Shown: positions 1-5,722, counted from the first letter of the stretch. The stretch is 5,722 nucleotides of DNA from an uncultured Clostridium sp. (GCA_905192625.1 CAJJLI010000174.1:1-5722), one strand, 5' to 3'. Notes: generated from the letters alone by a model not told the origin. Numbers and translations are program-made.

Positions 1-100
1 GACAGCACTGCCAGCGCCACACCGAAGATTAGCCACTGCACCGTGGACTTCACATCTTCTTCATAAAAAAAGATTTGGATACATCTTTATTATTTTTCAT
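1..100 (-). pseudogene. 5' end of a membrane-protein-like gene, apparently frameshifted, cut by the window edge
   Basis: An ATG at 100-98 has a GGAG element five bases upstream (109-106) and opens a frame reading MKNNKDVSKSFF, which then runs into a stop at 52-50. The frame one base away, entered at the T run (71-65), reads YEEDVKSTVQWLIFGVALA and continues hydrophobic to the window edge, like a short charged N-terminus followed by a first transmembrane helix. Eight T instead of seven would join both parts into one uninterrupted frame. Options are a sequencing error, a true disabling or phase-variable indel, transcriptional slippage, or a real start at GTG 53-51 with the upstream ATG opening a 16-codon leader ORF. 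The family is not recognisable from the part present. This codon use is G/C-richer than that of the genes to the right. That a gene starts here is moderately supported; its state is uncertain. Confidence 0.4.
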
Positions 101-105
101 AAAAT

Positions 106-109
106 CTCC
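106..109 (-). promoter_or_regulatory. Ribosome binding site for the left-edge gene
   Basis: GGAG lies five bases upstream of the ATG at 100-98. It supports this ATG as a translation start even though the frame it opens is broken after 16 codons. Confidence 0.4.
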
Positions 110-251
110 AAGAAATATCATTACTATTAAGATATTACACTTTCACTTATTTGTATCTTTGTCCGAGACCATCGTATGAAATTAAATCGAGTCTTTGCCA
201 CTACACTATTCTAATTATTGGTAAATTCTCCATTTATATTCATTAAGTGAT

Positions 252-280
252 AATATAATCCACTTTGAGTATTCAGGCAA
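252..280 (-). promoter_or_regulatory. Candidate sigma-A-type promoter for the left-edge gene
   Basis: On the minus strand TTGCCT (280-275) is separated by 17 bases from TATATT (257-252), matching four and five of six consensus positions. It follows the last terminator-like hairpin and points at the ATG at 100, implying a leader of about 145 bases. In AT-rich DNA such matches arise by chance, so this is tentative. Confidence 0.3.
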
Positions 281-283
281 AAA

Positions 284-336
284 AATAAGCCATAATAAGG
301 CCCCAGTGTAAACTATAAAACGATGAATGGCATATT
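284..336 (-). terminator. Possible terminator: imperfect hairpin with U-rich tail
   Basis: AATAAGCCAT (284-293) and ATGGCATATT (327-336) form a ten-position stem with a single T-T mismatch. On the minus strand the second arm runs into TTATTTTTTT, as in an intrinsic terminator. The 33-base loop is long. It may be a backup stop for the radA transcription unit. Confidence 0.35.
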
Positions 337-370
337 GTTATTATAAACTTCAAAAAAACAAAAGAAAAGA

Positions 371-410
371 CTATAATTCTTAAGATTTTCTTTATTACCT
401 TAAGTTATAG
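371..410 (-). terminator. Possible terminator: AT-rich hairpin followed by a T-rich tract
   Basis: CTATAA (371-376) plus CTTAAG (379-384) pair with CTTAAG (399-404) plus TTATAG (405-410), giving a 12-bp stem with a two-base bulge and a 14-base loop. On the minus strand it is followed by a T-rich stretch (370-350) ending in seven T. The stem is weak because it has little G/C, but position and tail fit the end of the radA and coiled-coil unit. Confidence 0.4.
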
Positions 411-439
411 CAACTTTCTATCAAATCCTACATTAGAAA

Positions 440-474
440 ACTGTCACAATACAAAAATCAAAGTATATGACAGT
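440..474 (-). terminator. Possible weak terminator just after the coiled-coil gene
   Basis: ACTGTCA (440-446) and TGACAGT (468-474) are a perfect 7-bp inverted repeat, with a further 4-bp pairing inside (449-452 with 463-466). It starts 25 bases after the stop codon of the 140-residue gene. The T tract after it on the minus strand is short (TTTTC), so it may instead protect the mRNA 3' end. Confidence 0.3.
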
Positions 475-499
475 CCCCTGTAGCTACTTTTTTATGGAT

Positions 500-922
500 C
501 TATAATTTTGTTTCATAAAGCAATCGTTCTTCTACCATTTGAATGGCATCTTTTTGATCCGCTATTACCTCTTCCATCTGATGAAGTGATTCCGACAATT
601 CTTCTTGCTCATTGCGCATCTGTTGAAATGTAATCCCAATTTCCTCTACGAAATCCTCTTGTTTTGATATAATTTCATGCAATTTTAGTACCGGCTCCTT
701 GCATCTTTCCCCGATTTCCGTTGCAATAGCATCAAGTTCCATACCAACCATTTCAAGTGTAGCTAGTAAATCTAAAATCTGAGACATGGATATCGCTGTA
801 TTAACATTTATTTTATCATGATGATTTATCGCTTGAAACGCATGCTTTTCTAATAAATCCTGTGAATGTTTTAATTGACTGCATACTTCCTCTATTTGTC
901 CATAGTTACATAGGTCCCCCAT
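500..922 (-). CDS. Uncharacterised coiled-coil protein, co-transcribed with radA
   Basis: This encodes a 140-residue protein I do not recognise. It is almost wholly helix-compatible, with no signal peptide, no membrane segment and no enzymatic motif. Residues 40-75 are amphipathic, with many Leu, Met and Ile. Residues 84-134 are rich in Glu, Gln and hydrophobic residues in a heptad-like pattern, suggesting a coiled coil and self-association. There are three Cys (5, 14, 74), without a metal-binding spacing. The ATG at 922-920 is preceded by AAGGGG with a five-base spacer and lies 20 bases after the radA stop, so the two are probably on one mRNA. The pattern superficially resembles the helical signalling part of methyl-accepting proteins, but it is far too short and I see no diagnostic hairpin motif. 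A cytosolic scaffold or accessory protein is possible. The gene is real with good confidence; its function is unknown. Confidence 0.8.
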   Translation of the reverse strand: MGDLCNYGQIEEVCSQLKHSQDLLEKHAFQAINHHDKINVNTAISMSQILDLLATLEMVGMELDAIATEIGERCKEPVLKLHEIISKQEDFVEEIGITFQQMRNEQEELSESLHQMEEVIADQKDAIQMVEERLLYETKL

Positions 923-927
923 AATAT

Positions 928-933
928 CCCCTT
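928..933 (-). promoter_or_regulatory. Ribosome binding site of the coiled-coil gene
   Basis: AAGGGG on the minus strand lies five bases before the ATG at 922-920 and inside the short gap after the radA stop. It fixes the start of the 140-residue frame and supports translation from a shared mRNA. Confidence 0.6.
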
Positions 934-942
934 TATCATCCC

Positions 943-2301
943 TTATAATAAATTTACGAGTTCTTTAATGTTTTTTATCCCAATTAGTTGAATGCCATTT
1001 GCTTTTATACTTTCTCTGTTGACATATGGCAATATACATGTCTCATATCCCATCTTAATTGCATCAGATACGCGTTGCTCCGCCATACTTACGGCACGAA
1101 CCTCACCTGTTAGCCCGACTTCACCAAAGGCAATGGTTCTATTTCCTACTGCTTTATTCTTATAGCTTGATAAGATAGCTAGTATAATCGCTAAATCTAG
1201 CGCTGGCTCATTAATTTTCATACCACCTGCAACATTGATGTAGGCATCGCAAAAAGACATTTGTATGCCTAAGCGTTTTTCAAGCACTGCCATTAACAAA
1301 TTAACACGATTATAATCCGTTCCTGCTGCCGTTCTTCTTGGCATATTGAAATTTGTTTGGCAGACTAAAGCCTGAACTTCTACTAAAATTGTTCGAGTCC
1401 CCTCCATGGATGCGGCAACAACAGATCCTGGCTCATCCTCTGGCTTACCCTTTAACATATATTCTGAAGGATTACTTACTTCAACAAGTCCAACATTGCG
1501 CATTTCAAATACACCAATTTCATTTGTTGATCCAAAACGATTCTTTACTGCTCTTAAAATACGATACGATGCTGTGTTTTCTCCTTCAAAATAAAGTACC
1601 GTATCTACCATATGTTCAAGAACCCTAGGCCCTGCAACGACACCTTCCTTAGTAACATGTCCTACAATAAAAACCGTTATTCCCATACCTTTTGCAATAT
1701 GCATTAAGGTTCCAGTTGTCTCGCGAACCTGACTTACACTTCCTGGCGATGCACTAATTTCCTCTTTAAACATTGTTTGAATCGAGTCAATGATAATGAT
1801 TTCTGGTTTGACACGTGTAAGAACCTCTTCGATGACGTTTAGATTCGTTTCTGATAGCAATAACAAGTCGCCCCCAAAGGTGCCAAGACGTTCTGCTCTC
1901 ATTTTAATTTGTCGTAACGACTCTTCCCCAGAAATGTAAAGTACCTTACTTTGCTTTTCCACCAAATTCTTACACACTTGCAATAATAATGTGGACTTTC
2001 CAATGCCTGGGTCTCCTCCAACCAATACAAGTGAGCCCTTTACAATACCTCCACCAAGAACTCGATCAAATTCATGAATCCCAGTAAGTTTTCTTGTTTC
2101 TTCATCTGTTTTAACATTGGATAGACTTTCTGGCTCTGCTTTTGCAATTCTTACACTGGTTGTAGCAGTAGCCGTTACCCTTTTTACAACTGGCTCTTCA
2201 ACAAACGAATTCCAACTTTTACATCCCGGACATTGCCCAAGCCATTTTGCAGATTCAAATCCACATTCCTTACAAAAGAATATACTCTTTGCTTTTGCCA
2301 T
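943..2301 (-). CDS. radA: DNA repair protein RadA (Sms)
   Basis: RadA is a cytosolic RecA-like ATPase that processes recombination intermediates and drives branch migration, acting with RecA in repair and, in competent bacteria, in transformation. This 452-residue protein has the usual family length and all domains in order: an N-terminal C4 zinc finger (Cys10, Cys13, Cys24, Cys27); a RecA-like core with Walker A GGDPGIGKST (95-104) and Walker B IIIID (168-172); the RadA signature KNRFG (253-257); and a C-terminal Lon-protease-like domain from about residue 290, including INEPALDLAI (363-372). No key residue is missing. The ATG at 2301-2299 has AAAGAGG five bases upstream. It lies downstream of clpC as in many Bacillota, but with a small gene between them, and is followed closely by a coiled-coil gene where disA is often found. 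It may have its own promoter (2359-2332). Confidence 0.98.
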   Translation of the reverse strand: MAKAKSIFFCKECGFESAKWLGQCPGCKSWNSFVEEPVVKRVTATATTSVRIAKAEPESLSNVKTDEETRKLTGIHEFDRVLGGGIVKGSLVLVGGDPGIGKSTLLLQVCKNLVEKQSKVLYISGEESLRQIKMRAERLGTFGGDLLLLSETNLNVIEEVLTRVKPEIIIIDSIQTMFKEEISASPGSVSQVRETTGTLMHIAKGMGITVFIVGHVTKEGVVAGPRVLEHMVDTVLYFEGENTASYRILRAVKNRFGSTNEIGVFEMRNVGLVEVSNPSEYMLKGKPEDEPGSVVAASMEGTRTILVEVQALVCQTNFNMPRRTAAGTDYNRVNLLMAVLEKRLGIQMSFCDAYINVAGGMKINEPALDLAIILAILSSYKNKAVGNRTIAFGEVGLTGEVRAVSMAEQRVSDAIKMGYETCILPYVNRESIKANGIQLIGIKNIKELVNLL

Positions 2302-2306
2302 GCTAA

Positions 2307-2313
2307 CCTCTTT
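2307..2313 (-). promoter_or_regulatory. Ribosome binding site of radA
   Basis: AAAGAGG on the minus strand ends five bases before the ATG at 2301. The zinc finger begins at residue 10 from this ATG, as expected for RadA, so both signals agree on the start. Confidence 0.6.
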
Positions 2314-2324
2314 CTAAATGCAAC

Positions 2325-2355
2325 AATAGAAAGTATCTTTACGAAACTTTCTATT
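2325..2355. repeat. Perfect 10-bp inverted repeat over the putative radA promoter
   Basis: AATAGAAAGT (2325-2334) and ACTTTCTATT (2346-2355) are perfect inverted arms around an 11-base centre. There is no U-rich tail, so this is unlikely to be a terminator. The arms overlap the candidate -10 and -35 boxes, so it could be an operator; in a transcript started further upstream it would form a hairpin just before the radA RBS. Confidence 0.5.
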
Positions 2356-2359
2356 TCAA
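2332..2359 (-). promoter_or_regulatory. Candidate radA promoter
   Basis: On the minus strand TTGAAA (2359-2354) and GATACT (2337-2332) match five and four of six sigma-A consensus positions, with a 16-base spacer. A transcript would start near 2325, a short distance before the RBS. It lies directly after the terminator-like repeat at 2441-2368, consistent with radA starting a new transcription unit. Confidence 0.35.
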
Positions 2360-2367
2360 TAATAAAA

Positions 2368-2441
2368 ATTGCGTTTTATTTATGGTAATTCCGTAATAAT
2401 AATCTATTATTGAACGAAGTACTTTATAAATAAAACGCAAT
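2368..2441 (-). terminator. Long hairpin (16-bp perfect stem), probable terminator of the 137-residue gene
   Basis: Arms 2368-2383 and 2426-2441 are perfectly complementary over 16 bp (ATTGCGTTTTATTTAT). The 42-base interior has a smaller stem of its own (AATAAT 2395-2400 with ATTATT 2406-2411). On the minus strand the distal arm is followed by TTTTATTATT, giving a U-rich tail; the plus-strand side has none, so termination is likely one-directional. It begins 41 bases after the stop codon of the 137-residue gene. The long interior is unusual for an intrinsic terminator; a small dispersed palindromic repeat is the alternative. Confidence 0.55.
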
Positions 2442-2482
2442 CAATCTTACGTACAAACTTAACACAAATAATCAATCAGCAA

Positions 2483-2896
2483 TTAACATTTTACAATCTT
2501 AATTGAAGCTTTTGTATCCTCATTTAACTCAACGCTAAGAATTAATTTACCACCTAAGTTTGTTTTCATCTTGCCAATGTTGGTATCATCAATAAAAATC
2601 TTATATTCCTTTTCAGGTTCAAGTTCTAAAGTGATTTGAGCATCTTCTTTTGCTTTTACAACAAATGAAACTTCTCTATCCGTAACGTTTAAGTGATATA
2701 CTGCAGTTCCTGGTACAGACTCGTATACAAATAAACCATTTTTTTCAAGCTTTGTAATTTCATAAAATGATTTTACTTTATATAAATCTCCATTATGTTC
2801 AAAATCAGATACCTTTGATTTTGCCTCTAATGTATAATCTCCAAAGCTAAGCGTACCATCGCTTTCCTTGCGAATTAATTCTTCATGCATTGCCAT
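2483..2896 (-). CDS. Uncharacterised small beta-rich protein between clpC and radA
   Basis: This encodes a 137-residue protein whose family I do not recognise. It has no signal peptide or membrane helix, so it is probably cytoplasmic. It is rich in Lys, Glu and Asp, with alternating hydrophobic stretches suggesting beta strands (for example 15-26, 77-92, 97-103 and 116-124). The segment EYKIFIDDTNIGKMKTNLGG (97-116) resembles strand-turn-strand units of small beta-sandwich domains; that is a fold guess, not a family assignment. The only Cys is the last residue (137). The ATG at 2896 has a perfect AGGAGG eight bases upstream; a second ATG two codons later (MHEEL) is less well spaced. The gene sits alone between clpC and radA, with a TATAAT box in front and a strong hairpin behind, so it may be transcribed on its own. 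The strong RBS suggests efficient expression. Confidence 0.85.
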   Translation of the reverse strand: MAMHEELIRKESDGTLSFGDYTLEAKSKVSDFEHNGDLYKVKSFYEITKLEKNGLFVYESVPGTAVYHLNVTDREVSFVVKAKEDAQITLELEPEKEYKIFIDDTNIGKMKTNLGGKLILSVELNEDTKASIKIVKC

Positions 2897-2904
2897 TTTT
2901 ATAT

Positions 2905-2910
2905 CCTCCT
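2905..2910 (-). promoter_or_regulatory. Strong ribosome binding site of the 137-residue gene
   Basis: A perfect AGGAGG on the minus strand lies eight bases before the ATG at 2896-2894. It is the closest consensus RBS among the genes here and selects the first of two nearby ATG codons. Confidence 0.75.
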
Positions 2911-2931
2911 GCTTCTATTGCAAATACGTGT

Positions 2932-2956
2932 ACATAAAAGTTTCGTTCTTTTATGT
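2932..2956. repeat. Perfect 9-bp inverted repeat in the leader of the 137-residue gene
   Basis: ACATAAAAG (2932-2940) and CTTTTATGT (2948-2956) are perfect inverted arms around a seven-base loop. The repeat lies directly downstream of the TATAAT box and upstream of the RBS, so it would form a hairpin near the 5' end of the mRNA, or act as an operator. On the minus strand no U tract follows, so it is not terminator-like. Confidence 0.5.
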
Positions 2957-2960
2957 CATT

Positions 2961-2992
2961 ATTATATAATACTCTTTTATATTTTGCTACAA
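2961..2992 (-). promoter_or_regulatory. Candidate promoter of the 137-residue gene
   Basis: A perfect TATAAT lies at 2966-2961 on the minus strand, overlapping a TATTAT at 2971-2966. The best -35-like box is TTGTAG (2992-2987), spaced 20 bases from TATAAT or 15 from TATTAT, neither ideal. The -10 box and position suit a promoter; the -35 assignment is weak. Confidence 0.35.
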
Positions 2993-3066
2993 AATCTTAT
3001 AAATTTCAATTTTTTTTCATCTTTTACAACAAAATTCAGTTTTTTTACTCAGTTGATTCAAAATAA

Positions 3067-3099
3067 TCTTAGAAGCAATCATATCAATGCAATCTAAGA
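3067..3099. repeat. 7-bp inverted repeat downstream of the clpC terminator region
   Basis: TCTTAGA (3067-3073) and TCTAAGA (3093-3099) pair across a 19-base interior that itself repeats GCAATC. On the minus strand it is followed by TTATTTTG, a poor U tract, so it could be a weak secondary terminator. Confidence 0.3.
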
Positions 3100-3119
3100 C
3101 CTTTAATCTATTATGTATG

Positions 3120-3193
3120 AAAAAAGATTACCCACAAAATGTGAAACACGATACCTATTTTTTGTGAATCATCGTTTTATGAATAATCTTTTT
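3120..3193 (-). terminator. Probable clpC terminator (nested stems with U tract)
   Basis: The outer arms AAAAAGATTA (3121-3130) and TAATCTTTTT (3184-3193) pair perfectly over 10 bp, and the inner arms CACAAAA (3133-3139) and TTTTGTG (3160-3166) over 7 bp. On the minus strand the inner stem is followed by GGTAATC and then six T (3125-3120), a good intrinsic-terminator layout. The other side is also T-rich on the plus strand, so it could act both ways. It lies about 120 bases after the clpC stop. Confidence 0.5.
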
Positions 3194-3225
3194 CCTTTTC
3201 GACCACTTTTTTATCTTAACTTTTT

Positions 3226-3254
3226 ACATTATTATATTTCATTCAACCTGTCAA
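3226..3254 (-). promoter_or_regulatory. Candidate promoter inside the clpC downstream gap
   Basis: A perfect TTGACA (3254-3249) is followed after 17 bases by TAATGT (3231-3226), a poor -10 box; a perfect TATAAT is present at 3236-3231 but only 12 bases away. No gene follows at once, and transcription from here would meet the hairpin at 3193-3120. It may be chance, or the start of a short RNA. Confidence 0.25.
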
Positions 3255-3313
3255 TCTCTAATAATCTACTTTACTTACGAGCCGCTTTATCTCATCACTC
3301 GTACGGTTAAAGA

Positions 3314-5722
3314 TTATTCAGTTTCCACTTTTTTTGTTCTCTTTTTTCTAGTAACAAACTTAAGTGCATTTTCCTTACAATCAATTGTAACTGTATCTCC
3401 CTGACTTACTTTTCCTGCCAAGATTTCTTCCGCCAATTGATCTTCAATATGAGTTTGAATTGCACGTCTTAATGGTCTTGCTCCATATTTATTATCGTAT
3501 CCTTTTTCAGATAGATAGTTTAGTGCATCTTCTGTGATTTTCAAATTTATGTCCATCTGTTGTTTGCAACGTTTCACAATTCCTTCTGACATAATAGACA
3601 CGATTTTCTTAATATCATCTTTCGTCAACGCATGGAATACTATAATTTCATCAATACGATTAATAAACTCTGGTTTAAAGATGCGCTTTACTTCTTCCAT
3701 AACGCCATCCTTCATACGTTTATAATCTGCAGATTCGTCCGTTGCAGTAGCAAAACCTAACCTCTTTGGTTCTACGATACTTGATGCTCCAGCATTTGAG
3801 GTCATGATAATAATTGTATTCTTAAAGCTAACTTTTCTTCCTTGTGCATCTGTAATATGTCCATCGTCAAGCACTTGTAATAAAATATTAAATACATCTG
3901 GATGTGCCTTTTCAATCTCATCAAATAAAATTACAGAGTAAGGATTTTGGCGAACTTTTTCACTTAATTGTCCACCTTCATCATATCCGACATATCCAGG
4001 AGGGGAGCCGATCATCTTAGATACACTATGCTTTTCCATGTATTCCGACATATCTACACGAATCATCGCATTCTCGTTACCAAACATCGCTTCTGCTAAT
4101 GTTTTGGATAACTCTGTCTTACCAACACCCGTTGGTCCTAGGAATAAGAAGGAACCAATCGGACGATTCGGATCTTTTAGTCCTACTCTTCCTCTTCGGA
4201 TTGCTTTGGCTACCGCTGTTACCGCTTCTTTTTGTCCTACAACTCTCTCATGTAATATGCTTTCCAATTTTAAGAGGCGCTCACTCTCGCCCTCTTCTAA
4301 CTTTTGAACCGGTATCTTCGTCCAGCCAGATATAATATCTGCTATTTCATTTTCAGATACGATCAATTGTCTTTGTTCTCTATCTTTTTCTTCTTGGATT
4401 TTAAGCTTACTTACACTATCTCTTAATTTATCTTGTTGCTTTTTAATACTTCCTGCCTTTTCAAATGCTTCCTCTTTAATGGCAGCTTCTTTTTCCTCTT
4501 CAAGAGCAGCAATCTTTTCTTCCATTTCCTTTATTTTAGGAGATGCAATATACGTACTGAGACGTACTTTAGAAGCAGCTTCATCAATAACATCAATCGC
4601 TTTGTCTGGTAGATAACGATCGTTGATGTAACGACTGGATAGCTTAACTGCTGCAACAACTGCTTCATCTACAATTTGAACATTATGATGCGCCTCATAG
4701 CTAGTACGTAATCCTTTTAATATTTTGATTGCTTCTTCTTCACTCGGTTCTTCCACAACGACAGGTTGAAAACGTCGCTCCAATGCAGCATCTTTTTCAA
4801 TATACTTACGGTATTCATTTCTAGTTGTTGCACCGATTAATTGTAGTTCACCACGTGCTAAAGATGGCTTTAAGATATTGGATGCATCAATCGCTCCTTC
4901 TGCCCCACCAGCTCCAATGATGGTATGAAGTTCATCAATAAAAAGTAATACATTTCCATCATAAATTACTTCTTGGATTACTTTTTTTATTCTCTCTTCA
5001 AATTCACCACGATATTTTGAACCCGCTACCATACCAGATAAATCAAGTGTTACAACTCTTTTATCTTTAATTGTATCCGGAACATCTCCTTCCACAATTT
5101 TTTGAGCAAGACCTTCAGCAATCGCTGTTTTACCAACCCCTGGTTCACCAACTAGACAAGGGTTATTCTTAGTTCTTCTGCTTAGGATTTGAATTACACG
5201 TTGTATTTCAACCTCACGTCCAATAACTGGATCTAGTTTTCCTTCCTTGGCATAGTCCGTTAAATTTCTACTATACTGATCCAAAGTTGGAGTCTGGGAC
5301 TTTCCTTTATTCTTTCCTTTGCTCATAGCATATTCCGTCTTTGCAGAATTTATATCTACCCCAGCGGATGCTAAGGTATCCATATATAGTTTCTGGATAT
5401 TTATGCCCAATGTATTTAAAAGACGTACTGCAATACAATCCGATTCCTTAATAAGTGCAATTAAAATATGTTCTGTTCCAATCATGGAAACATTCATACG
5501 TCTTGCTTCTCTACCACTTTGCTCTATAATATTCTTAGCCCTACCAGTAAAGCCGTTTGAAACAAGCGTACTAACTACAGTATTTGGTGCTATTAATTGA
5601 TTTACTAATTCAAGTACTTTTTCTTCATCCACACCATTTGCTTCTAATACTTTTGATGCGACACCCTCTGCTCTTAATAAGCCTATCAGTAAATGTTCTG
5701 TACCTATATAATTGTGAGACAA
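3314..5722 (-). CDS. clpC: ATP-dependent Clp protease ATP-binding subunit ClpC (5' end outside the window)
   Basis: ClpC is the HSP100 AAA+ unfoldase that threads substrates into ClpP, usually with adaptors such as MecA or McsB, in protein quality control. The 802 residues visible contain: Clp N-terminal repeats (first repeat incomplete; second about 58-120); AAA1 with Walker A GEPGVGKT (192-199), pore-loop KYRG (236-239), Walker B FIDE (261-264) and arginine fingers Arg316-Arg317; a middle region with a UVR-like coiled coil (about 400-445); AAA2 with Walker A GPTGVGKT (529-536), pore-loop GYVG (576-579) and Walker B ILFDE (598-602); and a Leu-Gly-Phe tripeptide (655-657) where ClpP-binding loops lie. 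The first codon in the window is TTG within the conserved (L)[11 protein letters not shown] block, so it is internal; about 25 residues are missing. The UVR-like region and the LGF loop favour ClpC over ClpB. No frameshift is seen. The upstream regulatory region is outside the window. Confidence 0.97.
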   Translation of the reverse strand: MSHNYIGTEHLLIGLLRAEGVASKVLEANGVDEEKVLELVNQLIAPNTVVSTLVSNGFTGRAKNIIEQSGREARRMNVSMIGTEHILIALIKESDCIAVRLLNTLGINIQKLYMDTLASAGVDINSAKTEYAMSKGKNKGKSQTPTLDQYSRNLTDYAKEGKLDPVIGREVEIQRVIQILSRRTKNNPCLVGEPGVGKTAIAEGLAQKIVEGDVPDTIKDKRVVTLDLSGMVAGSKYRGEFEERIKKVIQEVIYDGNVLLFIDELHTIIGAGGAEGAIDASNILKPSLARGELQLIGATTRNEYRKYIEKDAALERRFQPVVVEEPSEEEAIKILKGLRTSYEAHHNVQIVDEAVVAAVKLSSRYINDRYLPDKAIDVIDEAASKVRLSTYIASPKIKEMEEKIAALEEEKEAAIKEEAFEKAGSIKKQQDKLRDSVSKLKIQEEKDREQRQLIVSENEIADIISGWTKIPVQKLEEGESERLLKLESILHERVVGQKEAVTAVAKAIRRGRVGLKDPNRPIGSFLFLGPTGVGKTELSKTLAEAMFGNENAMIRVDMSEYMEKHSVSKMIGSPPGYVGYDEGGQLSEKVRQNPYSVILFDEIEKAHPDVFNILLQVLDDGHITDAQGRKVSFKNTIIIMTSNAGASSIVEPKRLGFATATDESADYKRMKDGVMEEVKRIFKPEFINRIDEIIVFHALTKDDIKKIVSIMSEGIVKRCKQQMDINLKITEDALNYLSEKGYDNKYGARPLRRAIQTHIEDQLAEEILAGKVSQGDTVTIDCKENALKFVTRKKRTKKVETE

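Larger units (their letters stand above)
101..499. other. Non-coding gap between the coiled-coil gene and the left-edge gene
   Basis: No convincing gene is visible here on either strand: frames are short and lack good start signals. In minus-strand order the gap holds three terminator-like hairpins (474-440, 410-371, 336-284), a sigma-A-like promoter candidate (280-252), and about 145 bases of possible leader up to the ATG at 100. The leader contains a weak stem (166-169 plus 172-174 against 188-190 plus 191-194). I recognise no known riboswitch, tRNA or mobile-element end in it. Confidence 0.6.
2897..3313. other. Structured non-coding gap downstream of clpC
   Basis: No convincing gene is visible in these 417 bases; the open frames are low-complexity T/A-rich runs without ribosome binding sites. 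In minus-strand order it contains a weak 6-bp inverted repeat (3303-3298 with 3281-3276), a candidate promoter (3254-3226), a terminator-like hairpin (3193-3120), a 7-bp inverted repeat (3099-3067), homopolymer T runs of eight and seven on the plus strand near 3011 and 3041, and the promoter region of the 137-residue gene. Confidence 0.6.

Noticed and set aside
1..66. Plus-strand frame ending with a stop at 64-66
   Set aside because: Its 21 residues are a Ser/Thr-rich string with no recognisable character, whereas the minus strand gives an RBS, an ATG and a membrane-helix-like sequence.
141..215. tRNA-like look of the segment with GAGTC and GAGACC motifs
   Set aside because: No cloverleaf can be formed: there is no acceptor stem, no proper T-loop and no anticodon stem.
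1353..1628. Open frames on the plus strand inside radA, and similar ones inside clpC (3534-3725, 4038-4335, 5319-5600)
   Set aside because: They lie antisense to strongly conserved genes, lack ribosome binding sites and encode low-quality sequence; they are shadows of the real coding strand.
2885..3310. Plus-strand frames of 65-70 codons in the clpC downstream gap
   Set aside because: Their products are runs of Phe, Leu, Ile and Asn expected from T/A-rich DNA, without RBS, and they coincide with hairpins.
2897..3313. CtsR- or HrcA-type heat-shock operators, or a CRISPR array
   Set aside because: I found no tandem GGTCAAA-like heptads or CIRCE-like inverted repeat, and no regularly spaced direct repeats. 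Any CtsR site for clpC would lie upstream, outside the window.
5720..5722. Apparent start codon of clpC at the window edge
   Set aside because: It is TTG, encoding an internal Leu in the conserved Clp N-terminal block; the true start must lie outside the window.

Overview
The window looks like an AT-rich, Gram-positive Bacillota chromosome, most likely a clostridial or Lachnospiraceae-type member. This is inferred from ClpC with its UVR-containing middle region, clpC close to radA, purine-rich ribosome binding sites, and A/T-rich intergenic DNA full of hairpins. The genus cannot be fixed from the sequence alone. All recognisable genes lie on the minus strand, so the biological order runs from the right end to the left.

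Layout in the direction of transcription: (1) 5722-3314, clpC, the HSP100 unfoldase of the ClpCP protease, lacking only its first few codons at the window edge. (2) 3313-2897, a 417-base non-coding gap with several inverted repeats, a terminator-like hairpin and a possible internal promoter. (3) 2896-2483, an unrecognised 137-residue, probably cytoplasmic, beta-rich protein with a strong RBS. (4) 2482-2302, a gap with a 16-bp perfect inverted repeat that looks like a terminator, then a possible radA promoter overlapped by a second inverted repeat. (5) 2301-943, complete radA, a recombination and repair ATPase. (6) 922-500, a 140-residue coiled-coil protein of unknown function, 20 bases downstream of radA and probably co-transcribed with it. 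(7) 499-101, non-coding, with three terminator-like hairpins and then a possible promoter and leader. (8) 100-1, the beginning of a membrane-protein-like reading frame that appears broken at a run of seven T, cut by the left window edge.

The recognised genes belong to protein quality control (ClpC) and DNA repair (RadA), neighbours in the classical Bacillota ctsR-mcsA-mcsB-clpC-radA-disA arrangement. Here the arrangement differs: a small unknown gene sits between clpC and radA, and a coiled-coil gene rather than disA follows radA. The hairpins and promoter-like elements suggest separate transcription units (clpC; the 137-residue gene; radA plus the coiled-coil gene), although read-through from clpC cannot be excluded.

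I see no clearly new biological system. The best leads are the frame disruption at the left edge, the two uncharacterised small proteins, and the structured gap downstream of clpC that might encode a short RNA.
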